Shown: positions 1-9,651, numbered from the stretch's first letter. The stretch is DNA of 42,281 nucleotides from Desulfobacterales bacterium (GCA_025454255.1 JALOOU010000015.1:1-42281), one strand, 5' to 3'. A program made the numbers and translations. Notes: generated from the letters alone by a model not told the origin.

Positions 1-159
1 CGGGAATCCCGGCCGGACCTGGCAATCTGCGTGTATCATTCACCGAACCACCTCTGGGATGTCCCCCTCTATCTCGACGGCTTGGGGCTCGGCTATCGAT
101 TTTATCTGCGCAACTATACGTCGTTCACCGGGGAAACCGTTCTTTATGCTGTGAGCTGA
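1..159 (+). CDS. FkbM-family methyltransferase, C-terminal fragment (5' end outside window)
   Basis: The frame is open from the first base to a TGA at 157-159 and encodes the last 52 residues of a protein that starts outside the window. The pattern of an LAI-VYH stretch, a D-PLYL segment, then YRFYLRNYT and a final ETVLYAV is typical of the end of FkbM-type SAM-dependent methyltransferases, which O-methylate sugars and other small groups. The next gene follows after 56 bases on the same strand, so it is probably the upstream member of the same modification operon. The catalytic part cannot be seen, so the family call rests only on the C-terminus. Confidence 0.6.
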   Translation, partial: RESRPDLAICVYHSPNHLWDVPLYLDGLGLGYRFYLRNYTSFTGETVLYAVS

Positions 160-215
160 GGCGACGAAGTTTCATCGATTTGATTCTTTGGGTTTAAGAA
201 GCGCGGGAGGCCATA

Positions 216-3200
216 TTGCCTGAGAAGGATCAGCTGCTGCCGGGTACGATTATTTGGGTCGCCCCGTTCTATAACCGGAGCGGCTTCGGCGTCGGTGCCA
301 GAACCAATGTCATCGCCCTGCATAAAGCCGGGGCGAGGGTCAGGGTCATCTCCGTGAACCAGGTTGAAGGCGGGATCGACGACTGCGACCTCGCCCTCAT
401 TCGATCGCTCGAATCAACGCCGGTCATCCCCCCGGTGACCCTGATCGTCTCGCACGTCCCCAGCCGCAGGTGGCTGGATATAAAGTTGCCGGAACCGAGC
501 GTCAGGATATTGGCCACGACTGTTTTCGATTGCTGCGCGGATGGGAAGTCGGCCCCGGCCGAGATGTTGGCGGTGTGCCGGAAAATGGACCAGATTTGGC
601 TTCATGATGCTGCCGAGAGAAAACTTTTTATCGCAGCAGGGTTTCCTCCTGAAAGAGTTCGCTATGTTTGTTGGCCCCACCACTGGCTGGAAAATCCGAT
701 GCTGCCGCCGCCTTGTGCAGAAACGGTTGGCGCGGAAAAGTCTTTCCGCTTCTTGAACATTTCACTGTTTTTGCCGCGGCGCCGCTGGGAGACCTTGATC
801 GAGGCCTACCTGGAGGAATTCAAGCGGACGGAAAACGTCGAGCTCTACCTGAAAGTCAACTTTCCTTCCTGGCATCAGGTACCGGGCAAACCCAGAAAGG
901 ACCTGTTAGATCTTGTGGCGGCACTGCGCCTCAAGACGGGTTCGGAAGCGAGCATCATCATCGATGAGGACCTCGGCACCCGAACCGACATCGTTAGCCT
1001 GATCGACAGCTGCAACGCCTATATCTCAACGGACACGGCCTTGACCGCTCCGATCAGCGAAGCCCGGGTGAGACGCCGAATGGTCATCATCCCCGAGGGT
1101 CTCCTCGGCAAGCCGGCGGCGTGGTATGTCGGAATCCCTGTCGATCCCCATGCCAAAAGGCCATTGACGCCGGAGATGCTATGCTACCAGCCGAACCACA
1201 AGGGGGCATCCATGCCTCTGCTCGATGTCAACGCTGTGCGTCATGCCATGCGCCGCGCGTTCGACATGCCGCTCTCTGAGAGAACGGCCATGGCCTCCCG
1301 GGGGGTATCTCTATTAAGCCCTTCGCAGGCCGTTCCGCTGATGGCCGATGCCATAAAAGCCGCATGGCAGTACAAAGAAGCGCTGGAGGTAAATAAAAAA
1401 GAGGAAAATCACGGCGGACGAATCGTCTGGGAAGGCTCCCAGTTCGTTCATCACTCGCTGGCGCTGGTCAACCGCGAGCTATGCCTTGCGCTGATCGCGG
1501 CGGGATGCGAGCTGTCCTTGCTTCCGTGCGAGCGGCATGTGTTCGGCGACGAAGCGGACCCGCGCTTCGAGAAGCTTTCGGCCCGTTTCAATAAACGCTT
1601 CGAGCAGCCGGCCGATGTACATGTTCGCCACCGCTGGCCGCCCGACTTCACACCGCCGCCCGATGGCCACTGGGTCATGATCCAGCCGTGGGAGTTCGGA
1701 AGCTTGCCCGTCGAGTGGGTCCGCCGGATCTCAGCCGGCCTCGATGAAGTCTGGGTTCCGAGCCTTTATGTGCGAAACTGTTTCATCACGAGCGGTGTGC
1801 CCGCGGAGCGGGTGTTTGTCGTTCCGAACGGCGTGAACATCGACCTGTTCAACCCGGCTGCGCCGGCTTATCCGCTCCAGACGACGAAATCGTTCAAGTT
1901 CCTCTTCGCGGGAGGGACCATCCCGCGCAAAGGCATCGACATCCTGCTCGGAGCCTACACCCGGACGTTCACCTCCAAGGACGATGTCTGCCTGGTCGTC
2001 AAGGATATGGGGGGGGAGAGTTTCTACAAAGGGCAGACTGCGCGCGAATGGATCCGCCGCCTGCAGGCGGATGCGCGCAATCCGGAGATCGACTACATCG
2101 AACGAACGCTCAGCGACCGGGAAATGGCCGGGCTATACAGCGCCTGCGATTGCCTGGTCGCCCCCTACCGAGGGGAGGGCTTCGGTCTGCCGATCGCAGA
2201 GGCGATGGCCTGCGGCCGCCCGGTCATCGTCACCGGCCACGGAGCAGCCATGGATTTCTGCGACGAGCGCTCGGGCTACCTGATCCCGGCCCGGGAGGTG
2301 GTTCTGCCTGAGAAGCGGGTGGGCGCTTATGCAACCGTGGATTTTCCCCGGCTGGCCGAGCCTGACCAGAGACGTCTGGCACAGTTGATGCAACATGTGG
2401 TGAGTCATCGAACCGAAGCGCTCGAAAAAGGCTCTTGGGGCGCTGGATGGATTCGATCAAACTTAACCTGGCGGCATTCCGCTGAAAGAGTGGAAGAGCG
2501 TATCCGCGCGCTTCGCAGCAAGCCCATCATCCGTCGGATGCCTCTTGCGAATTCCATATCGGATCAAACCGGCACTTCAGCCGCTGCGGATGAAGCGCCC
2601 CCGAACGATTGCAGCAGCAGCGGACCATGCGACGGTCGGGCTCGGGCGATCGCCGAATCCGCCGCACAGCCGGTGTGCGGCGCAACCGTTAGCGGAGGCC
2701 ATCCAATGACAGATGTCGAAGCCATGTATGCGGCCGTTCAGCCGCTCCTGCACGCCAGCCGGCCGGAGGAGGCCGAACAGACCTTGCGAAACATCGTCCA
2801 GGCGTTTCCAGGCGTTGGACGCGCGCACCACGACCTCGCATCGCTGCTCTACCGGGCGGGGCGGAAGCAGTCGGCCCTGCGGCACTACGAGCTGGCGGCG
2901 GCGGCGGCGCCCGAGGACCCCGATTGCCAAAAGATTCTGGCCGATTATTACTACGTGGAATCGGCGCGCATCGAAGATGCGCTGCGGTTGTACCGCAAGG
3001 TCCTGCAGCTGCGCCCGGACGATGTGCAGACGCTCATGACGGTCGGAAACATCCTGGCAAGCCTGCAGCGGTTTGAAGAGGCTGGGCGCTATTACAGCAA
3101 GGTGCTCGAGGTCGACCCCATGCACCCCGAAGCGGCCGAAAACAACCGCCGCCTGAGCGGGCGCACGATGCGCCCGCCCGCGACGGCCGCCGACGCGGTC

Positions 3201-4136
3201 GCCCTGCATGCCGAGGCAAAAGAGCTGGCGGAAGCGGGCGAACTATCCGAGGCCTGCGAACGGTTGGAGCGCCTGTTGGCCCGGTCTCCGCAGTCGGCCC
3301 TGGCGCACAACGATTTGGGGGTTCTCGAATATCGCCGAGGAGATCCGGATAGCGCGCTGCGCCATTATGAGGAGGCCCTCCGAATCGAGCCGGATAATCT
3401 GACGTTTCAAAAGAATCTGGCCGATTTCTTTTTCGTCGAGCAGGGCCGAATCGAGGATGCGCTGCAGATCTATGTCAAGGTCCTGGAGGCGGCGCCGAAA
3501 GACACGGAAACGCTGACGGCGCTGGGAAAGATCTGTGCGATGCTCCGCCAAAACCATGACGCCCGGGTTTTTTTCGAACGCGCGCTGGCGTTCGAGCCCT
3601 GGAACGAGGAGGCCCGCGAGGGGCTGGAGCGAATCGATTTGGAAGCTTCCGAGGCGGCCCGGCCTCCGGAGGCCCGGGAACTGCATGCCGAAGCTCTGCG
3701 TCTGGCCTCCGAGGGCGACGGGGGCGGAGCGCTGCAGCTGCTCGGGCGGCTGACCGAAAGCCATCCCGAATTCGCCCTGGGCCACAACGATCTGGGGGTC
3801 TTGGCCTACCGGGCCGGAGACAAAGATAAGGCGCTCAAGCACTACGAACACGCGGTGCGGCTGGAGCCGCACGATGCGACGTTCCGCAAAAACCTGGCCG
3901 ACTGCTATTGGGTCGGCTTCGGCCGCGCCGAGGATGCGCTGAGAGTCTATGTGGACATTCTCACCACTCATCCCGAAGATATCGACACGTTGATGGCGAT
4001 CGGCAAGCTCTGCCGGTCTCTGGATCAGACCGAAGACGCACGTGTATTTTTCGAACGGGTCGTGGCGATTGAGCCTTCGAACGCCGAGGCGCTCGCGCAG
4101 CTCGAGCAGGCTGCGGCCGCCGTCAAGGCTGCCTGA
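216..4136 (+). CDS. Large fusion protein: two GT-B glycosyltransferase domains plus C-terminal TPR array
   Basis: A 1306-residue protein starting at TTG, with GGGAGG at 205-210 as ribosome-binding site. Residues about 10-390 form a glycosyltransferase-like domain with an N-terminal GFGVGARTN loop. Residues about 399-770 form a second, GT4-like domain with a KG-D-LL segment near 565 and the family hallmark EGFGLPIAEAMACGRPVI near 654. After a low-complexity linker (about 775-830), residues 831-1306 are tetratricopeptide repeats arranged as three similar blocks of about 155 residues. It probably transfers sugars to a protein or lipid acceptor held by the TPRs. Flagellin is the likely substrate given the neighbourhood, but this is inference. 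An internal ribosome-binding site and in-frame ATG lie exactly at the start of the TPR part. The stop codon overlaps the next start (TGATG). Confidence 0.8.
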   Translation: MPEKDQLLPGTIIWVAPFYNRSGFGVGARTNVIALHKAGARVRVISVNQVEGGIDDCDLALIRSLESTPVIPPVTLIVSHVPSRRWLDIKLPEPSVRILATTVFDCCADGKSAPAEMLAVCRKMDQIWLHDAAERKLFIAAGFPPERVRYVCWPHHWLENPMLPPPCAETVGAEKSFRFLNISLFLPRRRWETLIEAYLEEFKRTENVELYLKVNFPSWHQVPGKPRKDLLDLVAALRLKTGSEASIIIDEDLGTRTDIVSLIDSCNAYISTDTALTAPISEARVRRRMVIIPEGLLGKPAAWYVGIPVDPHAKRPLTPEMLCYQPNHKGASMPLLDVNAVRHAMRRAFDMPLSERTAMASRGVSLLSPSQAVPLMADAIKAAWQYKEALEVNKKEENHGGRIVWEGSQFVHHSLALVNRELCLALIAAGCELSLLPCERHVFGDEADPRFEKLSARFNKRFEQPADVHVRHRWPPDFTPPPDGHWVMIQPWEFGSLPVEWVRRISAGLDEVWVPSLYVRNCFITSGVPAERVFVVPNGVNIDLFNPAAPAYPLQTTKSFKFLFAGGTIPRKGIDILLGAYTRTFTSKDDVCLVVKDMGGESFYKGQTAREWIRRLQADARNPEIDYIERTLSDREMAGLYSACDCLVAPYRGEGFGLPIAEAMACGRPVIVTGHGAAMDFCDERSGYLIPAREVVLPEKRVGAYATVDFPRLAEPDQRRLAQLMQHVVSHRTEALEKGSWGAGWIRSNLTWRHSAERVEERIRALRSKPIIRRMPLANSISDQTGTSAAADEAPPNDCSSSGPCDGRARAIAESAAQPVCGATVSGGHPMTDVEAMYAAVQPLLHASRPEEAEQTLRNIVQAFPGVGRAHHDLASLLYRAGRKQSALRHYELAAAAAPEDPDCQKILADYYYVESARIEDALRLYRKVLQLRPDDVQTLMTVGNILASLQRFEEAGRYYSKVLEVDPMHPEAAENNRRLSGRTMRPPATAADAVALHAEAKELAEAGELSEACERLERLLARSPQSALAHNDLGVLEYRRGDPDSALRHYEEALRIEPDNLTFQKNLADFFFVEQGRIEDALQIYVKVLEAAPKDTETLTALGKICAMLRQNHDARVFFERALAFEPWNEEAREGLERIDLEASEAARPPEARELHAEALRLASEGDGGGALQLLGRLTESHPEFALGHNDLGVLAYRAGDKDKALKHYEHAVRLEPHDATFRKNLADCYWVGFGRAEDALRVYVDILTTHPEDIDTLMAIGKLCRSLDQTEDARVFFERVVAIEPSNAEALAQLEQAAAAVKAA
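2694..2708 (+). promoter_or_regulatory. Internal Shine-Dalgarno and in-frame ATG at the glycosyltransferase/TPR boundary
   Basis: GGAGG at 2694-2698 is followed by a 7-base spacer and an in-frame ATG at 2706 (residue 831 of the long protein). It sits at the junction between the low-complexity linker and the first TPR. It could be a relic of a gene fusion or a working internal start giving a free 476-residue TPR protein. Confidence 0.45.
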
Positions 4137-5854
4137 TGGAGTCGCCGGCTCTGATGGAAAGAGCCTCCGCCGAGCAGGATATGACCGGCAGCTCGGCCGG
4201 CCAGGCGGCGGGCGCTGCGGTGGAAAGAACCCGCTGCGGGCCATCCTCCGAACAGCGGCCCGACGCCGCTTGCGCGTCGGGGGCCGGGCGCGCATCGGCC
4301 GAGTCTCTCGCGCGCGATATCCTGACCCCCGAAGACCCGCTTCCCGCTGCGCTGGCCTACCACACCGCGGCCCTGGCTGCGGGTGCCCTCGCACAGGCCG
4401 AGAGCGTCTTCGCCGCAGCCCTCAAACGACATCCGCACAACCGACGGCTGCAGTTTCTGCGCATCGACCTGCTGCTGCGGCAGGAGAAGTTTCCGCAGGC
4501 CATGGACGCCATCGAAGCGGCCATGGCCGAGTTCGGGGTGGACGACGGGATTCTGGCGGCCGCCCTCGCGGTGAGAGGGCGCATCGGGCCGCGCGGGACC
4601 ACGCCGGCGGACCGCGACGTGTCGCTTTGCATGATCGTCAAGGACGAGCAGCGCCATCTGGCGGCCTGCCTGCAGAGCGTGAAGGGCCTTGTGGATGAAA
4701 TCGTCGTGGCGGACACCGGCTCGGCCGACCGCAGCCGGGATATCGCAACCGCCTTCGGCGCCCGGGTGATCGAGGTCCCGTGGGAGGCGGATTTCGCCCG
4801 CGCCCGCAACGCCGCGCTTGCTGCAGCGAGTCGCCGCTGGGTTCTGGTGCTCGACGCGGACGAGGTGATCTCGGCCAGGGACAGGGAGCCGTTTGAAGCC
4901 CTTCTGCGGGGCGCCGGGACGGAGGCGGTCGCCTACACCCTCCGCACCCGCAACTACTCCTTCCACGCGAGCACCGTCGGCTGGCAGACGAACGACGGCG
5001 CCTACCCGAATGAGGAGCGGGGCCTGGGATGGTTTCCGAGCGACAAGGTGAGGCTCTTTCCCCGAGTGGCCGGCGTCCGGTTTTCGTTTCCGGTGCATGA
5101 GCTCGTGGAGCCCAGTCTGAGGGAGCTTGGGATCCCGATCCGCGAATGCGGCGTCGCGGTGCACCATTACGGCAAGCTCGAAGCAGCCAAGACGCTCGAG
5201 AAAACACGGGACTACCGCAAGCTTGGCCAGAAGAAGCTCGGATCCGCGCCGTTTGATGCGGCGGCCATCCGCGAGGCGGCGATCCAATCCAGTCACCTGG
5301 GACGGCATGCCGAGGCTGCGCAGCTCTGGCAGCGCTACCTGGAAAAGGAGCCCCGGTCCGCCGAGGCGCACCTGAACCTCGGAAGCGCTTGCTGGCAGCT
5401 GGGGCGCTACGCCGAGGCCCTGGACCACGCCAAGAGCGCCGGCCGTCTCAATTCCACCCTCAAGGAGGCCGTTTTCAACCGGGCCATCGCCGAACTGCTG
5501 CTGGGCAGGGCGCCCGCGGCCTCCAGGGCGATCGAACGGCTGGTAAACCGGCATCCCGATTATCTGCCGGCCCGCTTTATCCTGGCGGCGGCCCACGCCT
5601 GCAGCGGAAAGACCCGGCAGTCGCTTGCCGCGCTGCAGCCGCTCCAGGCCACCGCCTTGGGTCCCCACCTGGCGGAGTCCTTCCTCGATCTGGCTAGGCG
5701 GCTTCTATCCGCCCCCCATGCGGAGTATTGCGCGAAACTGCTCCGGGCGGCCGTGGCGGCGAACTGCGCGGACGATCGGATTTTGAGATTGCTTGAAACC
5801 GTCGACCCGGAATCGGAGCTGCAGCGGAAAAAAGCTATGCGCTCCTCCGCCTAA
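4136..5854 (+). CDS. GT2-family glycosyltransferase with flanking TPR segments
   Basis: A 572-residue protein whose ATG overlaps the TGA of the preceding gene, so translation is likely coupled. Residues about 60-140 look TPR-like. The GT2 domain begins near residue 162 with SLCMIVKDE, continues with DEIVVADTGSADRS, and has the nucleotide-sugar-binding LDADEV motif near residue 239. The HELVEPSLRELG region near 320 is typical of TPR-linked GT2 enzymes. Residues about 380-560 are TPRs. It is expected to be a cytoplasmic inverting glycosyltransferase using a nucleotide sugar, possibly on flagellin (context only). Its 3' end overlaps the convergent gene by 20 bases, leaving no room for a terminator. 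Confidence 0.8.
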   Translation: MESPALMERASAEQDMTGSSAGQAAGAAVERTRCGPSSEQRPDAACASGAGRASAESLARDILTPEDPLPAALAYHTAALAAGALAQAESVFAAALKRHPHNRRLQFLRIDLLLRQEKFPQAMDAIEAAMAEFGVDDGILAAALAVRGRIGPRGTTPADRDVSLCMIVKDEQRHLAACLQSVKGLVDEIVVADTGSADRSRDIATAFGARVIEVPWEADFARARNAALAAASRRWVLVLDADEVISARDREPFEALLRGAGTEAVAYTLRTRNYSFHASTVGWQTNDGAYPNEERGLGWFPSDKVRLFPRVAGVRFSFPVHELVEPSLRELGIPIRECGVAVHHYGKLEAAKTLEKTRDYRKLGQKKLGSAPFDAAAIREAAIQSSHLGRHAEAAQLWQRYLEKEPRSAEAHLNLGSACWQLGRYAEALDHAKSAGRLNSTLKEAVFNRAIAELLLGRAPAASRAIERLVNRHPDYLPARFILAAAHACSGKTRQSLAALQPLQATALGPHLAESFLDLARRLLSAPHAEYCAKLLRAAVAANCADDRILRLLETVDPESELQRKKAMRSSA

Positions 5855-8800
5855 GGCGTTCGGCGAAAACCAAGGCTTCCACCGCCCGCCCCTGGCGGCG
5901 GTAGAAATCGATCCCCGCCACGAGCCCCGCCGCACCTTCCACGGTCAATGCTTTGGCCAGGTTGGCGCTCAGCGTCTCCAGCTCCCGGCCCACCCGTGTC
6001 AGCGGCGCGCTCCAGTCGCCCGGCCGCTGCTGCCGGAAAAGCCGCATCGTCGGATACCAGGGGCTCTCCTCGCGCTCAAGCAGCCAGCGCCAATCGGAGC
6101 AATAGTCGAGCAGGAGATAGGTCGGCTTGGCCAGGGCGCCGGACAGGTGGGCCACCGAGGTGTCGATCGACAGGATGAGGTCAAGGCAGGCCGCCGCCGC
6201 CGCCGTGTCGCCGAAATCCTCGAACTCGACCCCGATCAGCGACAGGTCCATCCCCGGCGGCAGGCCCTCGGCCAGCGCCTGATCGGCGGCCGCGCCCTTC
6301 TGCAGACCGTACCACCGGGTCCCGGGGATCCGGGTCAGCGGTGCGAACCATGCCAGCGGCAGAGAGCGGTTCGGATCGACCACGCTGCCCGCCCAGACCA
6401 GGCCGACCCGCAGCTCCGACCCCGCCAGCCGTTTTCCCCAGCGCTGCAGCCGGTCGGCAGGTGCCGCCAGGTAGGGGACATCGGCTGGAATGGAGCCGAG
6501 ATCGCTCTTGAAAATTCCCGGCAGGCTCGCGAGGGGGACGTACAGGTCGGCTTCGCTCTCCGGATCGCTGGCCGGGCCCATTTCCACGAGGCGGTCGACG
6601 CCCGGCAACTTGTAAAAAAGATCGAAGAAGGTCCTGCGCGTTTCGAACACCACTTTGCCGCCCAGCGCCTTCACCTGCGGCAGGTAGCGGACAAACTGAA
6701 GCGTGTCGCCCAGGCCCTGTTCGGTGTGCACCCAGAGCGTTCGCCCTTTAAAAGGGAAGCCATCCCAGCGGGGAAGGGTGAACCTGCGTGGATAAAAGCG
6801 CTGCCAATCGCCTCGCCGCAGGCGCCATTCGTAATTGGTCCAGCCCTCCGCGAAGGAGCCTGCCAAAAGCTGGGCCGTCGCCAGGTTGAAATAGGCCTCG
6901 GCATATTCGGGCCTCCGGGCGATGGCTCTCCGGTACCAGGAAATCGCCGCGGGGATATCATGGAGGTCCTGGTGGAGTTTCCCCAGGTTGTTGCAGAACA
7001 CGGCCGCATCCTGAGTATCGCACTCCAGCGCCTTCTGATAACAGGCGGCGGCCTGCCGGCAATTGGACATGGCGTCCACTCTGCGCCCCAACTCCTGGAA
7101 GCAGGTCCCCATGTTGTTCCATGCCTGTGCGAAGCGGTTGTCGATAGCGACCGCGCGCTGCAGGCTCGCGACGGCCTCCCGCCAGCGGGACTGTTTCTGG
7201 AGACTGAAGCCCAGGTTGTAGTGGGCTGCAGTCATGTCGGGCTTCAGTCGAACCGCCTCTCGAAAACAGGCATCGGCCTCCGGGAGGCGATTGAGCCCGA
7301 GCAGTGCGACCCCATGGTTGAAAAAGGCTTCGGGGAATTCGGGCCTGGCCTTCAGCGCCTGATCGAAGCAGGCGACGGCTTCCGAGAATCTTTTTTGATC
7401 CAGATACAAGTTGCCCAGATGATAGTGTCCATCCGCCAAGGTCGGGTCCAAGGCCAACGCCCGGCGATAGCAGTCGATCGCCTCCGGGATCCGATTTCGG
7501 GCCTCGCAGGCTTCGGCGGCATCCAGCCATGCGAAGGGTACGTTCGGATCGGAGGGGATAGTCGCCGCAGGAGCCCTCTCCGGCGAGCTCGGATCCGTTG
7601 GATGCGGTGCGCTCTTGGTCATATTTCCAGGCCTTTCAGCATGAGACGAATCGCGGCTATCAGGTGCACCCGGCCTTAGTAGAGTCTCTGCCGGCCGCGC
7701 CCGCCGTTTTGCGATGAACTCGCGCAGCGCCCGCTCGACGGCGGTGAACACCTCCTGCCAGCAGCCCCGGCGAGTCTGGCGGAAAAGACGCAGGGTCGGG
7801 TACCACGGGCTGTCTTCGCGGCCGAGCATCCAGCGCCAGTCGGCCGGGAAGGGCACCACCACCCACGTGGGCGTCTCCATGGTCGCCGCCAGATGGGCCG
7901 CGGCCGTGTCGACGGTGATCACCAGATCGAGCGCCGCCACCAGATCGGCGGTGTCGCTGAAATCCTGCAGCTCCGGCCCGGCGTTCACGAAAGGAACCCC
8001 TTCCAGCAGACGGTCGACCGCCTTTGCCGCTTCGCCTTTTTGGAGAGCGACCAAGCGGATGACGGGCATCCGCGCCAGCGGCAGAAAGAGCGAAAGCGGG
8101 CAGGAGCGCTGCCCGTCGTTGTGGTGCCAGGCGCTTCCCGCCCAAACGATGCCGATGTTGACCGTGTTGCTGCCCAGCCGCTGCCGCCAGCCGCTGACCT
8201 TGGCGGGTTCAGGAGCGATAAACGGGAGGTTGGCGGGCACCGTGTCCACCGTGGTGCCGAACAGACCCGGCAAGCTCAGAAGGGGGATATGAAGGTCGAA
8301 CGGCCTGCGGGTGATTGCGGCCGCAGACAGCTCGAGGAGCTCGTCGGCTCCGGGCAGTCTTTGAAAAAGCTTCACCAGCGGCCCCGGCACTTCGAACAGC
8401 ACCCGTCCGCCGCGCGCTTTCACGAGCGGCAGGTAGCGCGCAAACTGCAGGGTGTCGCCGAGGCCCTGCTCGCAGTGGACGAGCAGCGTTTTGCCTCCAA
8501 AGGGGGCCCCGTCCCAGCGCGGCGCAGAGATGCGGTGCGGGTAGGCCTGCGGCCAGTTTGGGCGCTTAAAGCGCCATTCGTAATCAGGCCATGCCTCGGC
8601 AAAACGCCCCATCCGCAGAAGGAGCAGGGCGCGATCGAACCGAATCCCGGGGTCCTCGGGCCGAAGGCGGAGGGCGCGGTCCCGGCTCGCCAGCGCCTCT
8701 TCGAAATAGCCGCACTGCTCCAGTATCTGGCCCGAGCGCAGAACAGCATCGGCTCGCTCCGGCTGCATCGACGCGGCTTTCAGACACCAGTGCCGGGCGC

Positions 8801-9566
8801 GGGCCGGATCCTCTCGGTCGAGGGAAAGCCGTGCCAGGTTCAAATGGGCCTCGACGTCGTTCGGGTCCGCTTCCAGCAGCTGCATATAGCATCCTTCGGC
8901 GGCATCCAGGTTTCCGTTGGCATGATGGCACAAACCGATATGGAGGAGCGCCGACTGCGGGTCCGCTCCCAGCTCGAGGGCATGCTGAAAATGAGCAATC
9001 GCCTTATCCCACTCCCGGCCTGCAAAACAGAGGCGGCCGAAGTTGTGATGGGCGGCAACGCAGCCTGCGTCCAGGCGGATGGCGGCGTTGAAGCTTGCGG
9101 CGGCCTGCTGCACACGGCCGAGCGCCATCCAGGCGGCGCCGAGGTTGTTGTGCGCCTGAGGCAGGCCCGGCTCACGTGCGATGGCCTCGGTGAAATGCGC
9201 CGCGGCGGACTCGAAGCGGCCGTCCTCCATGGCGATGACGCCCAGATTGTAGTGCGCCTGGGCGCAACCCGGGTCGATCGCAAGTGTTTTTTCATAAAGC
9301 CGTGCGGCTTCGGCCGCGCGGCCCTGGAGCCGGCGCACAGCGGCCAGGCTGAAGGCAAAACGTGGATCGGCCGGCGCCAGGCTGGCCGCCGCCGCAAACC
9401 GCTCGGCGGCCTGCTCCAGCTCTCCGCGGCCCTGGTGAAGAATTCCGCTCTCGTAATGGGACTCGGCGCGGTCTGCGGCCAGCCAGCCGAATTCGCGCTG
9501 CCCGGCGCCCGCCATGCGAGGTCCATCACCTTCCATGCCGCGCGATAGGGAGGAGCCTTGATGCAT
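5835..9566 (-). CDS. Tandem duplicated TPR + GT9-like glycosyltransferase protein
   Basis: A 1243-residue protein made of two homologous units in one frame. Unit 1 (about 1-635) has TPRs to about 290, then a GT9-like catalytic region with EQGLGDTLQFARYLP near residue 362 and the VDTAAAHLA and DWRWMLGREDSPWYP motifs. Unit 2 (about 649-1243) repeats this plan, with EQGLGDTLQFVRYLP near 944 and a matching SIDTSVAHL / DWRWLLEREESPWYP end. The catalytic parts resemble ADP-heptose-LPS heptosyltransferases (GT9). TPR-GT9 proteins of this type are common in flagellin-modification islands. A sigma-54-type promoter on the minus strand at 9636-9651 would give a leader of about 60 nt to the ATG at 9566. 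No strong ribosome-binding site precedes this ATG, so a later Met (residue 11 or 18) is possible. Confidence 0.75.
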   Translation of the reverse strand: MHQGSSLSRGMEGDGPRMAGAGQREFGWLAADRAESHYESGILHQGRGELEQAAERFAAAASLAPADPRFAFSLAAVRRLQGRAAEAARLYEKTLAIDPGCAQAHYNLGVIAMEDGRFESAAAHFTEAIAREPGLPQAHNNLGAAWMALGRVQQAAASFNAAIRLDAGCVAAHHNFGRLCFAGREWDKAIAHFQHALELGADPQSALLHIGLCHHANGNLDAAEGCYMQLLEADPNDVEAHLNLARLSLDREDPARARHWCLKAASMQPERADAVLRSGQILEQCGYFEEALASRDRALRLRPEDPGIRFDRALLLLRMGRFAEAWPDYEWRFKRPNWPQAYPHRISAPRWDGAPFGGKTLLVHCEQGLGDTLQFARYLPLVKARGGRVLFEVPGPLVKLFQRLPGADELLELSAAAITRRPFDLHIPLLSLPGLFGTTVDTVPANLPFIAPEPAKVSGWRQRLGSNTVNIGIVWAGSAWHHNDGQRSCPLSLFLPLARMPVIRLVALQKGEAAKAVDRLLEGVPFVNAGPELQDFSDTADLVAALDLVITVDTAAAHLAATMETPTWVVVPFPADWRWMLGREDSPWYPTLRLFRQTRRGCWQEVFTAVERALREFIAKRRARPAETLLRPGAPDSRDSSHAERPGNMTKSAPHPTDPSSPERAPAATIPSDPNVPFAWLDAAEACEARNRIPEAIDCYRRALALDPTLADGHYHLGNLYLDQKRFSEAVACFDQALKARPEFPEAFFNHGVALLGLNRLPEADACFREAVRLKPDMTAAHYNLGFSLQKQSRWREAVASLQRAVAIDNRFAQAWNNMGTCFQELGRRVDAMSNCRQAAACYQKALECDTQDAAVFCNNLGKLHQDLHDIPAAISWYRRAIARRPEYAEAYFNLATAQLLAGSFAEGWTNYEWRLRRGDWQRFYPRRFTLPRWDGFPFKGRTLWVHTEQGLGDTLQFVRYLPQVKALGGKVVFETRRTFFDLFYKLPGVDRLVEMGPASDPESEADLYVPLASLPGIFKSDLGSIPADVPYLAAPADRLQRWGKRLAGSELRVGLVWAGSVVDPNRSLPLAWFAPLTRIPGTRWYGLQKGAAADQALAEGLPPGMDLSLIGVEFEDFGDTAAAAACLDLILSIDTSVAHLSGALAKPTYLLLDYCSDWRWLLEREESPWYPTMRLFRQQRPGDWSAPLTRVGRELETLSANLAKALTVEGAAGLVAGIDFYRRQGRAVEALVFAERLRRRSA
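7620..7636 (-). promoter_or_regulatory. Internal ribosome-binding site and ATG between the two TPR-GT9 units
   Basis: On the minus strand AAAGG (7636-7632) lies 9 bases before an in-frame ATG at 7622-7620 (residue 649), just after the linker joining the two units. Translation from here would give a 595-residue single-unit protein similar in size to the one encoded at 15877-17535. It is either a fusion scar or an active internal start. Confidence 0.35.
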
Positions 9567-9635
9567 CGATTCCGTTTCCAGGGGACGCTTGAATCCTCAG
9601 CCGCGTGCACGCCGCAGCGGGGCCCGAAAATTAAA

Positions 9636-9651
9636 AGCAAAATGCATACCG
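9636..9651 (-). promoter_or_regulatory. Sigma-54-type promoter for the tandem TPR-GT9 gene
   Basis: Minus-strand CGGTATGCATTTTGCT has GG-N10-GC spacing and a consensus TTGCT at -12. The -24 element (GGTA) is one base off GGCA. It lies about 70 bases upstream of the ATG at 9566. Confidence 0.55.

Noticed and set aside
4025..5668. 547-residue minus-strand open frame
   Set aside because: Antisense to the GT2-TPR gene, which has clear motifs and a coupled start.
5793..7679. 628-residue plus-strand open frame
   Set aside because: Antisense shadow of the TPR-GT9 gene, with composition typical of reversed high-GC codons.
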